From Asticcacaulis sp. AC460 (lineage in GTDB: Bacteria > Pseudomonadota > Alphaproteobacteria > Caulobacterales > Caulobacteraceae): a DNA stretch of 64,000 bases. The notes beneath the pieces were generated by a model, which was not told the origin of the DNA, made no database searches, and was given only the letters and a program-made list of their open reading frames with translations. Position numbers and translations under genes: made by a program. The DNA lies in assembly GCF_000495795.1 (NCBI RefSeq), contig NZ_AWGD01000039.1:1-64000 (forward strand). Direction: 5' to 3'. This document shows positions 46,104-54,955 of the stretch, piece after piece; positions within the stretch are counted from its first letter, which is position 1, and the number at the start of each line of letters is the position of its first letter.

Positions 46104-47603
46104 ATGAAGGCCGGTCGTAAACTGCGTTTGATGGGTAGTCTGGTGGCCATGGCCATGGGGTTGGCCGTGTCTGCCGTTCAGGCCGCCGATGCACCGCAAT
46201 CCAGCCCCGGCACGGCCATCGCCATCATGCAGGCTTCGGCCGCGCTGCAGAGCGAAGACTGCACCGCTGCGCGCGCACCGCTGAACCTGCTGTGGAACGA
46301 CCCCTATCTCGACCAGGCCGATCCCGATCTGGCGGCCCAGATGCGCGCCTCCCTGATCGCCTGCACGGCCCAGACGGACGGCATGAAAGCAGCGATCGCC
46401 CTGTCGGCGATGAACATCAAGCGCCCGAATGCGACGATCGCGGCCTATGACCTGCATATCTTCCTGCAACTGATCGACAACCAGGTTATCGCCGCCAACA
46501 CCACCCTTAACGACGCCCTGACGCGCTTCCCGGCAACGGCGACCGACATGACCGACATGACCGTGCTGGGCGTGCTGCTGCAACTGAGCTCGGTCGATGG
46601 TGAGGCCGGCTATGCCGTGCTGAACCGCCTGCAGGAGGCGCGCTGGCAGGCGCACAATCCGGCGATGCGGCCGCTGATCGGCTTTTTGCGTGTCGAGGGC
46701 CTGCGCAAGTCGCTCGCCGCCGGTGACGCCACCCATGTCGCCCTGTACCGCCAGGATATCGCCCAGGACAGCCTGATCTATGTGATGGTCGAGGGTGATG
46801 GCGAGCTGAGCGATCCCAATGTGCCGTCGATCGACGTCCGTCCGGTCATCCAGCGTGAGATCGAAGCCAATGCGACACGCGTCGCCGGCAACCCGGCCGA
46901 GTTGATGGTGCTGCGTTATCTCATCATGCTGGAACGCTCCAACAATCAGAGCGCCCTGGCCCTGACCCAACTGGACGGCATCCTCAGCCTGGTCGACCAG
47001 TACGGTCTGCAGAACTTCCAGAACATCGAATCCTATCCAGGCCTCCTGACCGACAAGGCGTCGTTGCTGGCCGACCTGGGGCGCTATGCCGAGGCCGACA
47101 AGGCGTTCAAGGACGGCGCCGCCAAGCTGACGCCGCAGTATTCGGTCGATCACAACCTGATCTATGTCAACTTCCTGGTCGATAACGGCCGCGAGAAGGA
47201 CGCCCTGAATGTGGCGGCGACCCTGGTGCCCGAAGCCATGGAACAGGACGACCAGTATCAGCTGACCGCCACACGGGCCTGCGCCTATGCCTATTCTGGT
47301 GATGAGCCGGCCTATGCCCAGGCGGTCGAGGTCCTGGCGACCCAGCCGTTGTTGAAGGTCAAGCCGGCCCTGTGCGCGGGCGACAGTGAGGGCGCGGCTG
47401 CCGCGTTGATCGCCGCTATCAACGACCCGGGAAGCCGGCTGTCGGTGATCATGTTCCTGCAGAAGGGCTTGCCGCAATTGCCGTTTGGCGAGCGCGACAA
47501 GGGTTTCATCGCGGCCCAGGATGCACTGAAGGCGCGGCCGGATGTCATTGCCGCGGCGCAGGCCGCGAAGATCAATATCCGGACCTGGCCGCTGAGGTTT
47601 TAG
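46104..47603 (+). CDS. Periplasmic helical-repeat (TPR-like) protein
   Basis: A 499-residue protein with signal peptide MKAGRKLRLMGSLVAMAMGLAVSAVQA. The rest is almost all helix, with TPR-like pairs such as YPGLLTDKASLLADLGRYAEADKAFKDGAAKL and NLIYVNFLVDNGREKDALNVAATLV. No catalytic motif is visible. ATG 46104 is chosen because the signal peptide begins there and GGGGGA lies upstream; the frame is open for 56 further codons. Its strand is opposite to the lipoprotein genes on both sides. Probable role: protein scaffold. Confidence 0.7.
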   Translation: MKAGRKLRLMGSLVAMAMGLAVSAVQAADAPQSSPGTAIAIMQASAALQSEDCTAARAPLNLLWNDPYLDQADPDLAAQMRASLIACTAQTDGMKAAIALSAMNIKRPNATIAAYDLHIFLQLIDNQVIAANTTLNDALTRFPATATDMTDMTVLGVLLQLSSVDGEAGYAVLNRLQEARWQAHNPAMRPLIGFLRVEGLRKSLAAGDATHVALYRQDIAQDSLIYVMVEGDGELSDPNVPSIDVRPVIQREIEANATRVAGNPAELMVLRYLIMLERSNNQSALALTQLDGILSLVDQYGLQNFQNIESYPGLLTDKASLLADLGRYAEADKAFKDGAAKLTPQYSVDHNLIYVNFLVDNGREKDALNVAATLVPEAMEQDDQYQLTATRACAYAYSGDEPAYAQAVEVLATQPLLKVKPALCAGDSEGAAAALIAAINDPGSRLSVIMFLQKGLPQLPFGERDKGFIAAQDALKARPDVIAAAQAAKINIRTWPLRF

Positions 47604-47629
47604 TCCCGAAAAAGTCCTTCGCTATCAAT

Positions 47630-48121
47630 CTATTGCTGGTTCAGGTCGCAGCGAACGGTATATACCTGCTTTTGAAGCTCTTCGACATAGTCCTGCGTGT
47701 CGTTGCACAGCATGGTTTCGACCCGCTTGCCATCCTTCGTAGCGAAGACCTCGAGGTGCAGGATCGGCTTGCCCTGCGAAATTTTATCCAGCTTGGCCCG
47801 GTCGACCGCCTTGGCCGTCAGGTGGACCGTCTGGCTGTCCCTCAGCACCAGGTCGTAGGTGTCGGTGCCGAGATGGATCGTGCCATCGTCCGGATCGGCC
47901 AGGGACATCGTGTCCTGGGTTACAATACCGAAATAGAAGGCGGTCAACGTGGCCTTTTCACCTTTTTCGTTCAGGCGCGCCACGGTTGCCGTGGGCAGCT
48001 TGACCTCGACCGTGGAGCGGAAGCTGGCGGGCTTCGTGTCCTCGGCGCCTTGCGGCGAACACTGGGCGAGCCCGAGGCTCAGCAGGGCGAACAGGGGGAG
48101 GGCAAGGCGGCGCATGGGCAC
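47630..48121 (-). CDS. Small lipoprotein, second type, copy 1
   Basis: A 163-residue protein with lipobox GLAQC (LALPLFALLSLGLAQCSPQG). The mature part is mostly beta (STVEVKLPTATVARLNEKGEKATLTAFYFGI, GTDTYDLVLRDSQTVHLTAKAVDRAKLDKI) and ends with two cysteines (MLCNDTQ, VRCDLNQQ). The order of segments (KLxxxxxAxLxxKG, a beta pair, K-G-KPxxxxxV/A, two Cys) matches the next gene, so they are paralogues. Function unknown. Confidence 0.7.
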   Translation of the reverse strand: MPMRRLALPLFALLSLGLAQCSPQGAEDTKPASFRSTVEVKLPTATVARLNEKGEKATLTAFYFGIVTQDTMSLADPDDGTIHLGTDTYDLVLRDSQTVHLTAKAVDRAKLDKISQGKPILHLEVFATKDGKRVETMLCNDTQDYVEELQKQVYTVRCDLNQQ

Positions 48122-48174
48122 TCTTTCAAACGAGATGCCGTCTTTAGCCGGGGAATGCGACAGTTTTGTAAAGG

Positions 48175-48639
48175 TCAGGTGGCGGGCTGGTCTTCCGCCG
48201 TCAGCTTGCAGTGAATAGCGGGCGGCGCCGATCTGGCCTCATCGACTGGGCCGCTGAACATAGAACAGGTGACGGGAATAGGGGTGTCTTTTGCTCGGGT
48301 CGACCAGGCATTGATGATCACCGTCGGCTTACCTTTTATCTCGACCAGCTTCCTGGGATCAGGGTCGATGTCGGGAATAACGACCATCTGATCGGACGGC
48401 GTTACGGTGATGAGATGATTACCAAGGCCTATTCGGCCATGCCAGCCTATCGGATGCAATGCTTCACCCGAGACCACTGCGAGAATCTGTATGCCTTTTC
48501 CGGCGGCGGCCAGTTTCGCCTTCGCCGCCGGGCTTACGGTCAGTTTGACCTTGAAGCCATAGTCGCCCAAATCCGCGCCCGTCCGTGGCGCGCAGGCCGT
48601 CATGCCAGCCAAAGCCGTCAAGAGCAGGAGCCCCCTCAC
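48175..48639 (-). CDS. Small lipoprotein, second type, copy 2
   Basis: A 154-residue protein with lipobox MTAC (MRGLLLLTALAGMTACAPR). The mature part (KVKLTVSPAAKAKLAAAGKGIQILAVVSG, KLVEIKGKPTVIINAW, two late cysteines in VTCSM and IHCKL) parallels the neighbouring lipoprotein. It starts with GTG overlapping the GH29 stop by 4 bases (GTGA), so it is translated from the esterase-GH29 mRNA. Whether it has a role in glycan use is unknown. Confidence 0.7.
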   Translation of the reverse strand: MRGLLLLTALAGMTACAPRTGADLGDYGFKVKLTVSPAAKAKLAAAGKGIQILAVVSGEALHPIGWHGRIGLGNHLITVTPSDQMVVIPDIDPDPRKLVEIKGKPTVIINAWSTRAKDTPIPVTCSMFSGPVDEARSAPPAIHCKLTAEDQPAT

Positions 48640-50282
48640 ACCAGGCCGCTGCCCATGATCTTCAAAGCCGGCGAGAAGGTCGGGCGCGCGTCAGGCAGTT
48701 TCACCGTCAGGCCGTCCATGCCCAGTTCGAACTTTAGCGGCTGGCCGTGGCCCAGAAGTTCGACGCGCTCGACCGTGCCCTTGCGTAGCGGCGAACCTTC
48801 GGCGAGGCTGATGAGGGTGACATAGCCGCTGGTCGGCCATTCCAGCGGCAGGGCGTAGAGAGTCCCTGCTTTGGTGGTGTAGCGGATGTCTTCGTGTGTA
48901 AACGGCTTGGCCTCGCCCTCGTTCATATGGCCTTCGACCACCTTGAACGGGCCTTCGCCATAGATGGCGTATGGCCGGGTGGCGAAGATGGCCTCGCCGT
49001 TGACGTCGAGCCAAGCCTTCATCTCGCCCAGGATGGCGACTTCCTTTTCGTCGATCTCGCCATTGCCGCGCACCGGGATCGACAGCAGCATGTTGCCGTT
49101 CTTCGACACGATGTCGGTCAGGCGCTGGATGACCGACTTGGCGCTCTTGTAGCCATTGCGTTCATACAGGCCGCGGTCGTAGTGCCAGTTACCGATGCAG
49201 GTGCAGGTCTGCCAGACATTGCCGCGCAGGCGGTCGGAATAGCCGCGTTCGATGTCCTCGGTGATCGCCTTGCGCTGGACGTCGTCCAGCTTCTTGCCGG
49301 TGGCGATGACGTCGGCCGTGCCGTGCCACTTGACCGCCTGGTTGTAGTAGTAGGCGGTGGCATCGAGGCCGTATTGCTCCAGCGGCAGGCCGGTATTGTC
49401 GAAATAGACCAGATCCGGCTTGTACTTGTCGATCATGTCGTTCTGGCGCAGCAGCCACTTTTTCGCATAGTAGGCGCCGTTGGGCGGAACCGTCTCCAGC
49501 CATTGGCCCGAGGTGCTGTTGATGTGGTCCTGCATGGCCTGGATCGAGTTTATACCGTCGGGCGGCGGCATGTCGCCAAAGCGGCCGGTGTACAGCTCCT
49601 GCGGGTCGTAGCCGTCCCACCACCTGCCCTTGCCGTCGGCCTTCGTCAGGCGGGCGGCGTCGTAGCGCAGGCCCTTGACCGGACCTTCGGCGTCGTAACC
49701 GTAGGCGGTTTGCCACCAGTGCCAGGCGTGGGCGGCGTGGTTGGACAGGCCGAACTTCAGGCCGTGCTTGCGCGCGGCAGCGGCGAAGTCGCCGCAGATG
49801 TCACGCTTGGGGCCGATATTGACCGCATTCCATGCTTGGTACTTGGAATCGTACAGGTCGAAATTGTCGTGGTGATTGGCCATGGCGACGAAGTATTTGG
49901 CGCCGACCGACTTATAGAGGGCCAGCAGGCTGTCCGGATCGAACTTCTCGGCCTTCCAGTCCTTGAGGAACTCCATGAAGCCGAACTGGGCCGGGTGGCC
50001 GTAGGTCTTGGTGTGATGTTCGTAGTAGAAGTTGCCCTGGATATACATCTGGCGGCCGTACCAGTCGCCGCATTCCGGGATACATTGCGGGCCCCAGTGG
50101 GCCCACAGGCCCAGCTTGGCGTCGCGGAACCAGTCCGGCGTCTGGTAGGCCGAGCCCAGCGATTCCCAGGTGGCCTTGTAGGGGGCCGGGGCTGCGTTAG
50201 CAGCGGTAGCGGAGACGGCGGCGACAGCCAAGGAAGCACTAGGTAGGGCGGCGGTCAACAGGTTACGGCGGGACAGTTTCAC
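48636..50282 (-). CDS. GH29 alpha-L-fucosidase, exported
   Basis: A 548-residue retaining fucosidase that removes terminal alpha-L-fucose. A twin-arginine-type signal (MKLSRRNLLTAALPSASLAVA) predicts export. The GH29 barrel is shown by PDWFRDAKLGLWAHWGPQCIPECGDWYG, YFVAMANHHDNFDLYDSKYQAWN and KPDLVYFDNTG, the last with nucleophile D295. A C-terminal beta-sandwich follows (PYAIYGEGPFKV...). The start overlaps the esterase stop by 4 bases, making one operon. Linkage preference cannot be read directly. Confidence 0.92.
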   Translation of the reverse strand: MKLSRRNLLTAALPSASLAVAAVSATAANAAPAPYKATWESLGSAYQTPDWFRDAKLGLWAHWGPQCIPECGDWYGRQMYIQGNFYYEHHTKTYGHPAQFGFMEFLKDWKAEKFDPDSLLALYKSVGAKYFVAMANHHDNFDLYDSKYQAWNAVNIGPKRDICGDFAAAARKHGLKFGLSNHAAHAWHWWQTAYGYDAEGPVKGLRYDAARLTKADGKGRWWDGYDPQELYTGRFGDMPPPDGINSIQAMQDHINSTSGQWLETVPPNGAYYAKKWLLRQNDMIDKYKPDLVYFDNTGLPLEQYGLDATAYYYNQAVKWHGTADVIATGKKLDDVQRKAITEDIERGYSDRLRGNVWQTCTCIGNWHYDRGLYERNGYKSAKSVIQRLTDIVSKNGNMLLSIPVRGNGEIDEKEVAILGEMKAWLDVNGEAIFATRPYAIYGEGPFKVVEGHMNEGEAKPFTHEDIRYTTKAGTLYALPLEWPTSGYVTLISLAEGSPLRKGTVERVELLGHGQPLKFELGMDGLTVKLPDARPTFSPALKIMGSGLV

Positions 50283-52240
50283 TCGCTGATCTCCATTTCA
50301 AACGGCCCGGCGGGCAGGTCGTCCTTGCTGTACAGGTTGACATAGGGGCTGTCGGCCCAGGCGTAGCGTACGCGCACGACGCCGATGCGGTTGGCGCCTT
50401 GCAGGATCACACGGTCACCATCGGGCGTGGCCGAGACGTAGGTGCAGCCGGTATCGGTGCAGGCTTCGAAGCCCAGGGCTGTGGCGCCGGAATAGGTGAC
50501 CAGGCCGCCGCCGGTATTCTTGAAGGTGACGATCAGGTCGTCGACTGCGCGGGTGACGCCGACCGGTTCCGGCCCTGAAGGCGTGACGGTCTTGCCGTAG
50601 ACCACGCTCTGGGCGACGCGGGCCAGGCGGTTGCCGACGACGGTTTTCTGCGTCGGGTGGATATCGAAGCGGTCGCCGACATCCAGGCTGACGGCCAGGC
50701 CGGCATGGGGATCGGCCTTGACCGCCAGGCGCTGGGACTCGCGCAGGCGGGCCCAGTTGGAAGTAACCGGCGCCGACGCCACCGGTCCGTAGTCGGCCAG
50801 TTGCACGATCAGGAAGGGCAGGGCGGGATTGTCGAACTTTTGCCGCCAGTCGGCCATCCAGGCCGTCATCAGGGTCTGGTATTCGACCGGCGAGTCGGCA
50901 TTGGCCTCGCCCTGGTACCAGGCGACACCTTTCAGGGTATAGGGGGCGACCGGCGCGATCATGGCGTTATAGAGGACGGTCAGGCCGTTGGGTTCGGCCC
51001 AGGGCTCGCCCTCGACCTTTGCGCCGGGCCGGATCGGGCCGGAAATCTTGTAACGCCAGACATTGGGCAGGGCGACGGTGCTGCCATCGCCGAAACGGAT
51101 CTTCTTATCCGTGGCCTTGCCATAAAGGCCGCCACCGCCGCCGGTATCAGTGACGCGCACGACAACGGTGTTGCGCCCAGCCTTCAGCGTGCCGGCCGGC
51201 AGGTCGTATTCGCGCGGCGCGTTCCAGCCATAGGTGGTGCCGGCCTTGACGCCGTTGACCCAGGTGATGTCGATATCGTCTATGGGCCCGAGGCTGAGGT
51301 GCGCTGTCTGCGCCGCCTGGGCCTTGGTGATATTGACGGTGGTACGGTACCAGACGATGCCGTCGAAGGTGGTCAGCTCCGGATCGGGTGAGCCCTCCCA
51401 GATGACGTCGGGGACGATGCTCTTCCAGTCATTGTCGCGGAACTTGGGCTCGATCCATTGCAGCTTGGTGGGGAGGTCGTCTTCGGTCGCCTTCCAGGCA
51501 TCCTGGGTGGCGGCGGCCCACTGGGTCTGGGCGGCGGCGCGGTCGCTGGCATAGAGGTTGAGCGCGTCGAGGCCGGGGCGATAGCTGGCGACGGTGCGCA
51601 GGCCGTCCTGGCTCATCCAGGCCTGGATAAAGGTGCCGCCCCACGATGAATGGATCATGCCGACCGGGACATTCTCGGATTTCGAGATCGACTTGCTCAT
51701 GAAGTAGCAGACGGCGGAGGCGTCGCCGACGGTTTGCGGGTTGACCACCTTCCACGGCGTCGGGTGGCTGAGTTCGGCCTGGGGCGCGACCGCCGTGGTG
51801 CGGTCGATAGTGATGAAACGCAGTTTGTCGTTGGTCGTGTTCAGTTCGCCACCGGCATTGGTGGTGTAGCGGACGGTGAATTCCATGTTCGACTGGCCGG
51901 AACACAGATAGACGTCACCGACCAGGATATCGTTCAGCGTGGTCGTTTCGATACCGTCCGAGACGGCCAGGGTGTAAGGGCCGCCGGCCCTGGTGGGCGG
52001 CAGTTGCGACGTCCATTTTCCGGCGGCGTTGGCGGTGGCGGTGGCCTTGCCGCCGTTGAACGTTACGGTGACGGCGGAACCGGGTGTCGCGGTCCCCCAC
52101 ACCTTGACCGTGGCGTCGCGCTGCAAGACGGCATGGTCGCCAAAGACACCCGCGAATCGCGGTGGTTCCGCGGCATGAGCGGCGAGTGGCAAAACTGTAC
52201 AGGCAATAGTGGCCAGGACGGCGCGGTACGGGACGGTCAT
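50279..52240 (-). CDS. Exported SGNH acetylesterase, sialate O-acetylesterase/CE20-like
   Basis: A 653-residue protein with signal peptide (MTVPYRAVLATIACTVLPLAAHA). A beta-rich N-terminus (FAGVFGDHAVLQRDATVKVWGTA) is followed by an SGNH hydrolase with serine block CSGQSNMEF, glycine block SWGGTFIQAW and catalytic dyad block DIHPTQKTVVGNRLA. A jelly-roll-like domain is inserted between them (LSLGPIDDIDITWVNG). This split layout matches acetylesterases such as the xyloglucan-acting CE20 type and sialate 9-O-acetylesterase-like proteins. The linked fucosidases favour plant hemicellulose over sialic acid. TTG 52255 is an alternative start. Confidence 0.85.
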   Translation of the reverse strand: MTVPYRAVLATIACTVLPLAAHAAEPPRFAGVFGDHAVLQRDATVKVWGTATPGSAVTVTFNGGKATATANAAGKWTSQLPPTRAGGPYTLAVSDGIETTTLNDILVGDVYLCSGQSNMEFTVRYTTNAGGELNTTNDKLRFITIDRTTAVAPQAELSHPTPWKVVNPQTVGDASAVCYFMSKSISKSENVPVGMIHSSWGGTFIQAWMSQDGLRTVASYRPGLDALNLYASDRAAAQTQWAAATQDAWKATEDDLPTKLQWIEPKFRDNDWKSIVPDVIWEGSPDPELTTFDGIVWYRTTVNITKAQAAQTAHLSLGPIDDIDITWVNGVKAGTTYGWNAPREYDLPAGTLKAGRNTVVVRVTDTGGGGGLYGKATDKKIRFGDGSTVALPNVWRYKISGPIRPGAKVEGEPWAEPNGLTVLYNAMIAPVAPYTLKGVAWYQGEANADSPVEYQTLMTAWMADWRQKFDNPALPFLIVQLADYGPVASAPVTSNWARLRESQRLAVKADPHAGLAVSLDVGDRFDIHPTQKTVVGNRLARVAQSVVYGKTVTPSGPEPVGVTRAVDDLIVTFKNTGGGLVTYSGATALGFEACTDTGCTYVSATPDGDRVILQGANRIGVVRVRYAWADSPYVNLYSKDDLPAGPFEMEISE

Positions 52241-52297
52241 AGCGGGGCGCCTCAACTCTTTATCGTGGCGCCGATAACGGCAAACAATAGCCTATAT

Positions 52298-52313
52298 TTC
52301 AAGCGCTTTTTGT
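52298..52313. promoter_or_regulatory. LacI-type operator candidate upstream of the esterase gene
   Basis: TTTCAAGCGCTTTTTG contains the 8-bp palindrome AAGCGCTT (52301-52308), 60 bp upstream of the esterase start and ~170 bp before the divergent lacI-type gene. The same core recurs at 53540-53547. The remaining ~200 bp between the two genes shows no other clear element. Confidence 0.45.
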
Positions 52314-52479
52314 ATGATAACTGTGATGTGCGCGTTTCAAAGGTCAAACGGCTTTTATCAGCAAACGGAGTGTGACCGCTATCAAGCCATTTGCCAAGGC
52401 AGGGTTTGCGTCCTATACAGGTGTTGAACGACAAGGCGCGAAATCAAACGCGCCCGGATGAACGAGGGATGTAAACAGG

Positions 52480-53535
52480 TTGGCGCGCAGGGTCAGTCGC
52501 CGCGGCGGCAATATCGTCACCATTCACGATGTGGCCCGCCATGTCGGCGTGTCGCCCATGACGGTGTCGCGCGTCATCAATGGTGAAAAGAACGTCCGCG
52601 AAGAAACCCGCGCCAAGGTCCTGGCTTCGGTCGAGGCGCTGAACTATTCGCCCAACCTGGCGGCGCGGTCCCTGGCGACCCAGGATTCGGCGCGAATCGG
52701 TCTGCTATATTCCAACCCGTCCGTCGCCTTTTTGAGCGAATTCCTGCTCGGCATCCTGTCGGAAAGCTCGCAGAGCGGCGCCCAGCTTCTCATCGAGTCG
52801 TGCGAGGGCCCGGAAGGCGCCACGGCGGCGCTGGAAAAGATGAAGGCCAACGGATGTGACGGAGTGATCCTGTCACCGCCGCTCAGCGATTCATCGCGGG
52901 TGGCCAAGATCCTGCGCGACATGAACCTGCCCTTTGTCGGGGTGGCCATGGCGCGTCCGGACCCGCTGGTGTGCTGTGTCACCATCGACGACTTCAAGGC
53001 GGCGTTCTCGATGACCAAGCGGCTGATCGAGCTGGGCCACCAGAGGATCGGATTCATCAAGGGCCATCCCAACGCCTATGCCAGCCAGACGCGGTTCGAA
53101 GGCTTTGAATCGGCGATGAAAAAGGCCAACCTGGCGGTAGACCCGGCCATGGTCGCCCAGGGTTATTTTACCTATCGTTCCGGCTTTGACGCGGCTGAGC
53201 GCATGCTGAGCCTGAAGGATCGGCCGACCGCGCTTTTCTGCAGCAATGACGACATGGCCGCCGGCGCTGTCGCCACCGCCCACCGCCTGGGGCTGGAGGT
53301 GCCGGACCACGTCACGATCGTCGGGTTCGACGACACCGCCATGGCGTCTTCGGTGTGGCCGGAACTGACCACGGTGCGCCAGCCGATCGCCGACATGGCG
53401 GCGCTGAGTGTGCGCCTGATGAACGACCAGATTCGCGCCAAGCGGTTGGGGCGGCCCTTCGAACCGGTGCGCGAGATTCGCGATTTCGCATTGATCGAAC
53501 GGCAGTCTTCGGCGCCCGTGCAGAGCTCCGGATAG
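52480..53535 (+). CDS. LacI/GalR-family repressor of the xylose or fucoside genes
   Basis: A 351-residue regulator. The N-terminal LacI helix-turn-helix and hinge read VTIHDVARHVGVSPMTVSRVINGEKNVREETRAKVLASVEALNYSPNLAARSLA. The periplasmic-binding-protein-like effector domain follows (RIGLLYSN, QRIGFIKGHPNAYASQTRFEGF, PTALFCSNDDMAAGAVATAHRLGLEVPDHVTIVGFDDT). The start is TTG 52480, with GAGGG 11 bp upstream. Placed between the esterase/fucosidase operon and xylX, it may act like Caulobacter XylR; whether it controls one side or both is unknown. Confidence 0.9.
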   Translation: MARRVSRRGGNIVTIHDVARHVGVSPMTVSRVINGEKNVREETRAKVLASVEALNYSPNLAARSLATQDSARIGLLYSNPSVAFLSEFLLGILSESSQSGAQLLIESCEGPEGATAALEKMKANGCDGVILSPPLSDSSRVAKILRDMNLPFVGVAMARPDPLVCCVTIDDFKAAFSMTKRLIELGHQRIGFIKGHPNAYASQTRFEGFESAMKKANLAVDPAMVAQGYFTYRSGFDAAERMLSLKDRPTALFCSNDDMAAGAVATAHRLGLEVPDHVTIVGFDDTAMASSVWPELTTVRQPIADMAALSVRLMNDQIRAKRLGRPFEPVREIRDFALIERQSSAPVQSSG

Positions 53536-53537
53536 TT

Positions 53538-53549
53538 GGAAGCGCTTTC
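53538..53549. promoter_or_regulatory. Second AAGCGCTT-type operator candidate
   Basis: GGAAGCGCTTTC is a near-perfect palindrome immediately after the lacI-type stop codon and ~55 bp upstream of the xylX -35. It shares its 8-bp core with the site at 52301-52308. Confidence 0.4.
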
Positions 53550-53592
53550 TGATTTCAATTTTACAAAAACATCGCCAAATCCGAACTTTGAC

Positions 53593-53633
53593 TTGACAAG
53601 GTGTGGATCGTGTCTGATATGTTAGCGCTAACA
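53593..53633 (+). promoter_or_regulatory. xylX promoter and XylR-type operator
   Basis: TTGACA (53593-53598) is followed by the perfect 14-bp palindrome TGTTAGCGCTAACA (53620-53633), placed over the -10/start region about 105 bp before xylX. A repressor bound there would block initiation. A variant TGGTAGCGGTAACA lies upstream of xylE. Caulobacter xylose promoters carry operators of this general AGCGCT type (from memory). Confidence 0.65.
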
Positions 53634-53737
53634 AAACGGTTCCGCCACGCCGCGTTTGCGACGTGGCAGAGGGCTGTCTATAAAACGGGTTGAGGAAGAA
53701 CGCGGGGAGACCCGCAAAAGGCTTTAAGGACTTGCAC

Positions 53738-54931
53738 ATGCCTGACAATCTGAACCCGGCCTTCCTGCCCGAGGACTGGAAAAACGCGACCCTGGTTGGC
53801 CGCCTGGATACCCCCGATGGCCCGACCCCGATCCTGATCAAGGGCGGCGAGGTCTTCGACATGAGCGCCGTGGCGCCGACCGTGTCGCAACTGTTCAAAA
53901 TCTGGCCGGAGACCGGCGTGCCCGAAGGCGGCCTGTCGCTGGGCAAGCTGGACGATTTCACCTTCGGCAAGAGCTGGGCGGGTGAGCGTACCGGCAACCA
54001 GCTTCTGTCGCCGATCGACCTGCAGGTCGTGAAAGCAGCCGGCGTGACATTCGCCGTTTCGGCCGTCGAACGCGTTATCGAAGAACGCGCCCGCGGCGAT
54101 TCCGACAAGGCCCAGGGCATCCGCGACGCCCTGGCTGAACGGGTTGGCTCTGATATCCGCTCCGTCAAGCCGGGCTCTGAAGAATCCGCCAAGCTGAAAG
54201 CGGCGCTCATTACGGATGGCCTGTGGTCGCAATATCTCGAGGTCGCCATCGGCCCGGACGCCGAGGTCTTCACCAAGTCGCCCGTCCTGTCGTCGGTCGG
54301 CTGGGGTGATGAGGTGGGGGTGCGCTCCGACTCGACCTGGAACAATCCGGAACCCGAAGTCGTCATGGTGGTCACGCCGGAAGGCCGCGCCATCGGTGCG
54401 ACCCTGGGCAACGACGTCAACCTGCGCTGCTTCGAAGGCCGCTCGGCCCTGCTGCTGGGCAAGGCCAAGGACAACAATGCTTCCTGCGCTTTGGGCCCGT
54501 TCGTCCGTGTGTTTGACGAAGGTTTTACCATTGACGACGTCCGTTCGGCCGTGCTGGACCTGAAGATCGATGGTCCCGAAGGTTATGAGCTGGTTGGCCG
54601 TTCGACCATGAGTGAGATCAGCCGTGATCCGCTGGAACTGATCCGCCAGGCGATGAGCGAGCACCACTATCCCGACGGCTTCGTTCTGATGCTGGGCACG
54701 CTTTTTGCACCGACCCAGGATCGTGATGTCCCCGGCCGTGGTTTCACCCATAAGGTCGGCGACGTGGTCAAGGTGTCCTCGCCCAAGCTGGGTTGCCTGG
54801 AAAACCGCGTTACCTTTTCGAAGGACGCGCGCCACTGGACCTTCGGTATCGCCGATCTGATGCAGAACCTGGCCGACCGCGGCCTGCTGAAACCCCGCAA
54901 CACCGCCCGCCCTAAAGCGCTGGCGTCGTAA
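53738..54931 (+). CDS. xylX: 2-keto-3-deoxy-D-xylonate dehydratase
   Basis: This fumarylacetoacetase-superfamily enzyme turns 2-keto-3-deoxy-xylonate into 2-oxoglutarate semialdehyde in the Weimberg pathway. The 397-residue sequence follows Caulobacter XylX closely as recalled: FLPEDWKNATLVGRLD, LLSPIDLQVVKAAGVTFAVSAVERVIEERARGD, DGLWSQYLEVAIGPDAEVFTK, VGVRSDSTWNNPEPEVV (metal-binding region) and KDNNASCALGPF. ATG 53738 with AAGGA at 53726-53730 is chosen over an upstream in-frame start. It is the first gene of xylX-xylB-xylC-xylD. Fumarylacetoacetase proper is excluded by length and context. Confidence 0.92.
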   Translation: MPDNLNPAFLPEDWKNATLVGRLDTPDGPTPILIKGGEVFDMSAVAPTVSQLFKIWPETGVPEGGLSLGKLDDFTFGKSWAGERTGNQLLSPIDLQVVKAAGVTFAVSAVERVIEERARGDSDKAQGIRDALAERVGSDIRSVKPGSEESAKLKAALITDGLWSQYLEVAIGPDAEVFTKSPVLSSVGWGDEVGVRSDSTWNNPEPEVVMVVTPEGRAIGATLGNDVNLRCFEGRSALLLGKAKDNNASCALGPFVRVFDEGFTIDDVRSAVLDLKIDGPEGYELVGRSTMSEISRDPLELIRQAMSEHHYPDGFVLMLGTLFAPTQDRDVPGRGFTHKVGDVVKVSSPKLGCLENRVTFSKDARHWTFGIADLMQNLADRGLLKPRNTARPKALAS

Positions 54932-54955
54932 CTCGTACAGAAAGAACCAGTGACC

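Noticed and set aside
50279-52240. Sialic acid esterase as the main role
   Set aside because: The family name suggests it, but no sialidase, sialate lyase or transporter is present, whereas fucosidase and xylose genes are.
53738-54931. xylX as a fumarylacetoacetase or L-fucose-pathway diketo-fuconate hydrolase
   Set aside because: The fucosidases nearby make this tempting, but the sequence and the xylB-xylC-xylD context fit 2-keto-3-deoxy-xylonate dehydratase better.
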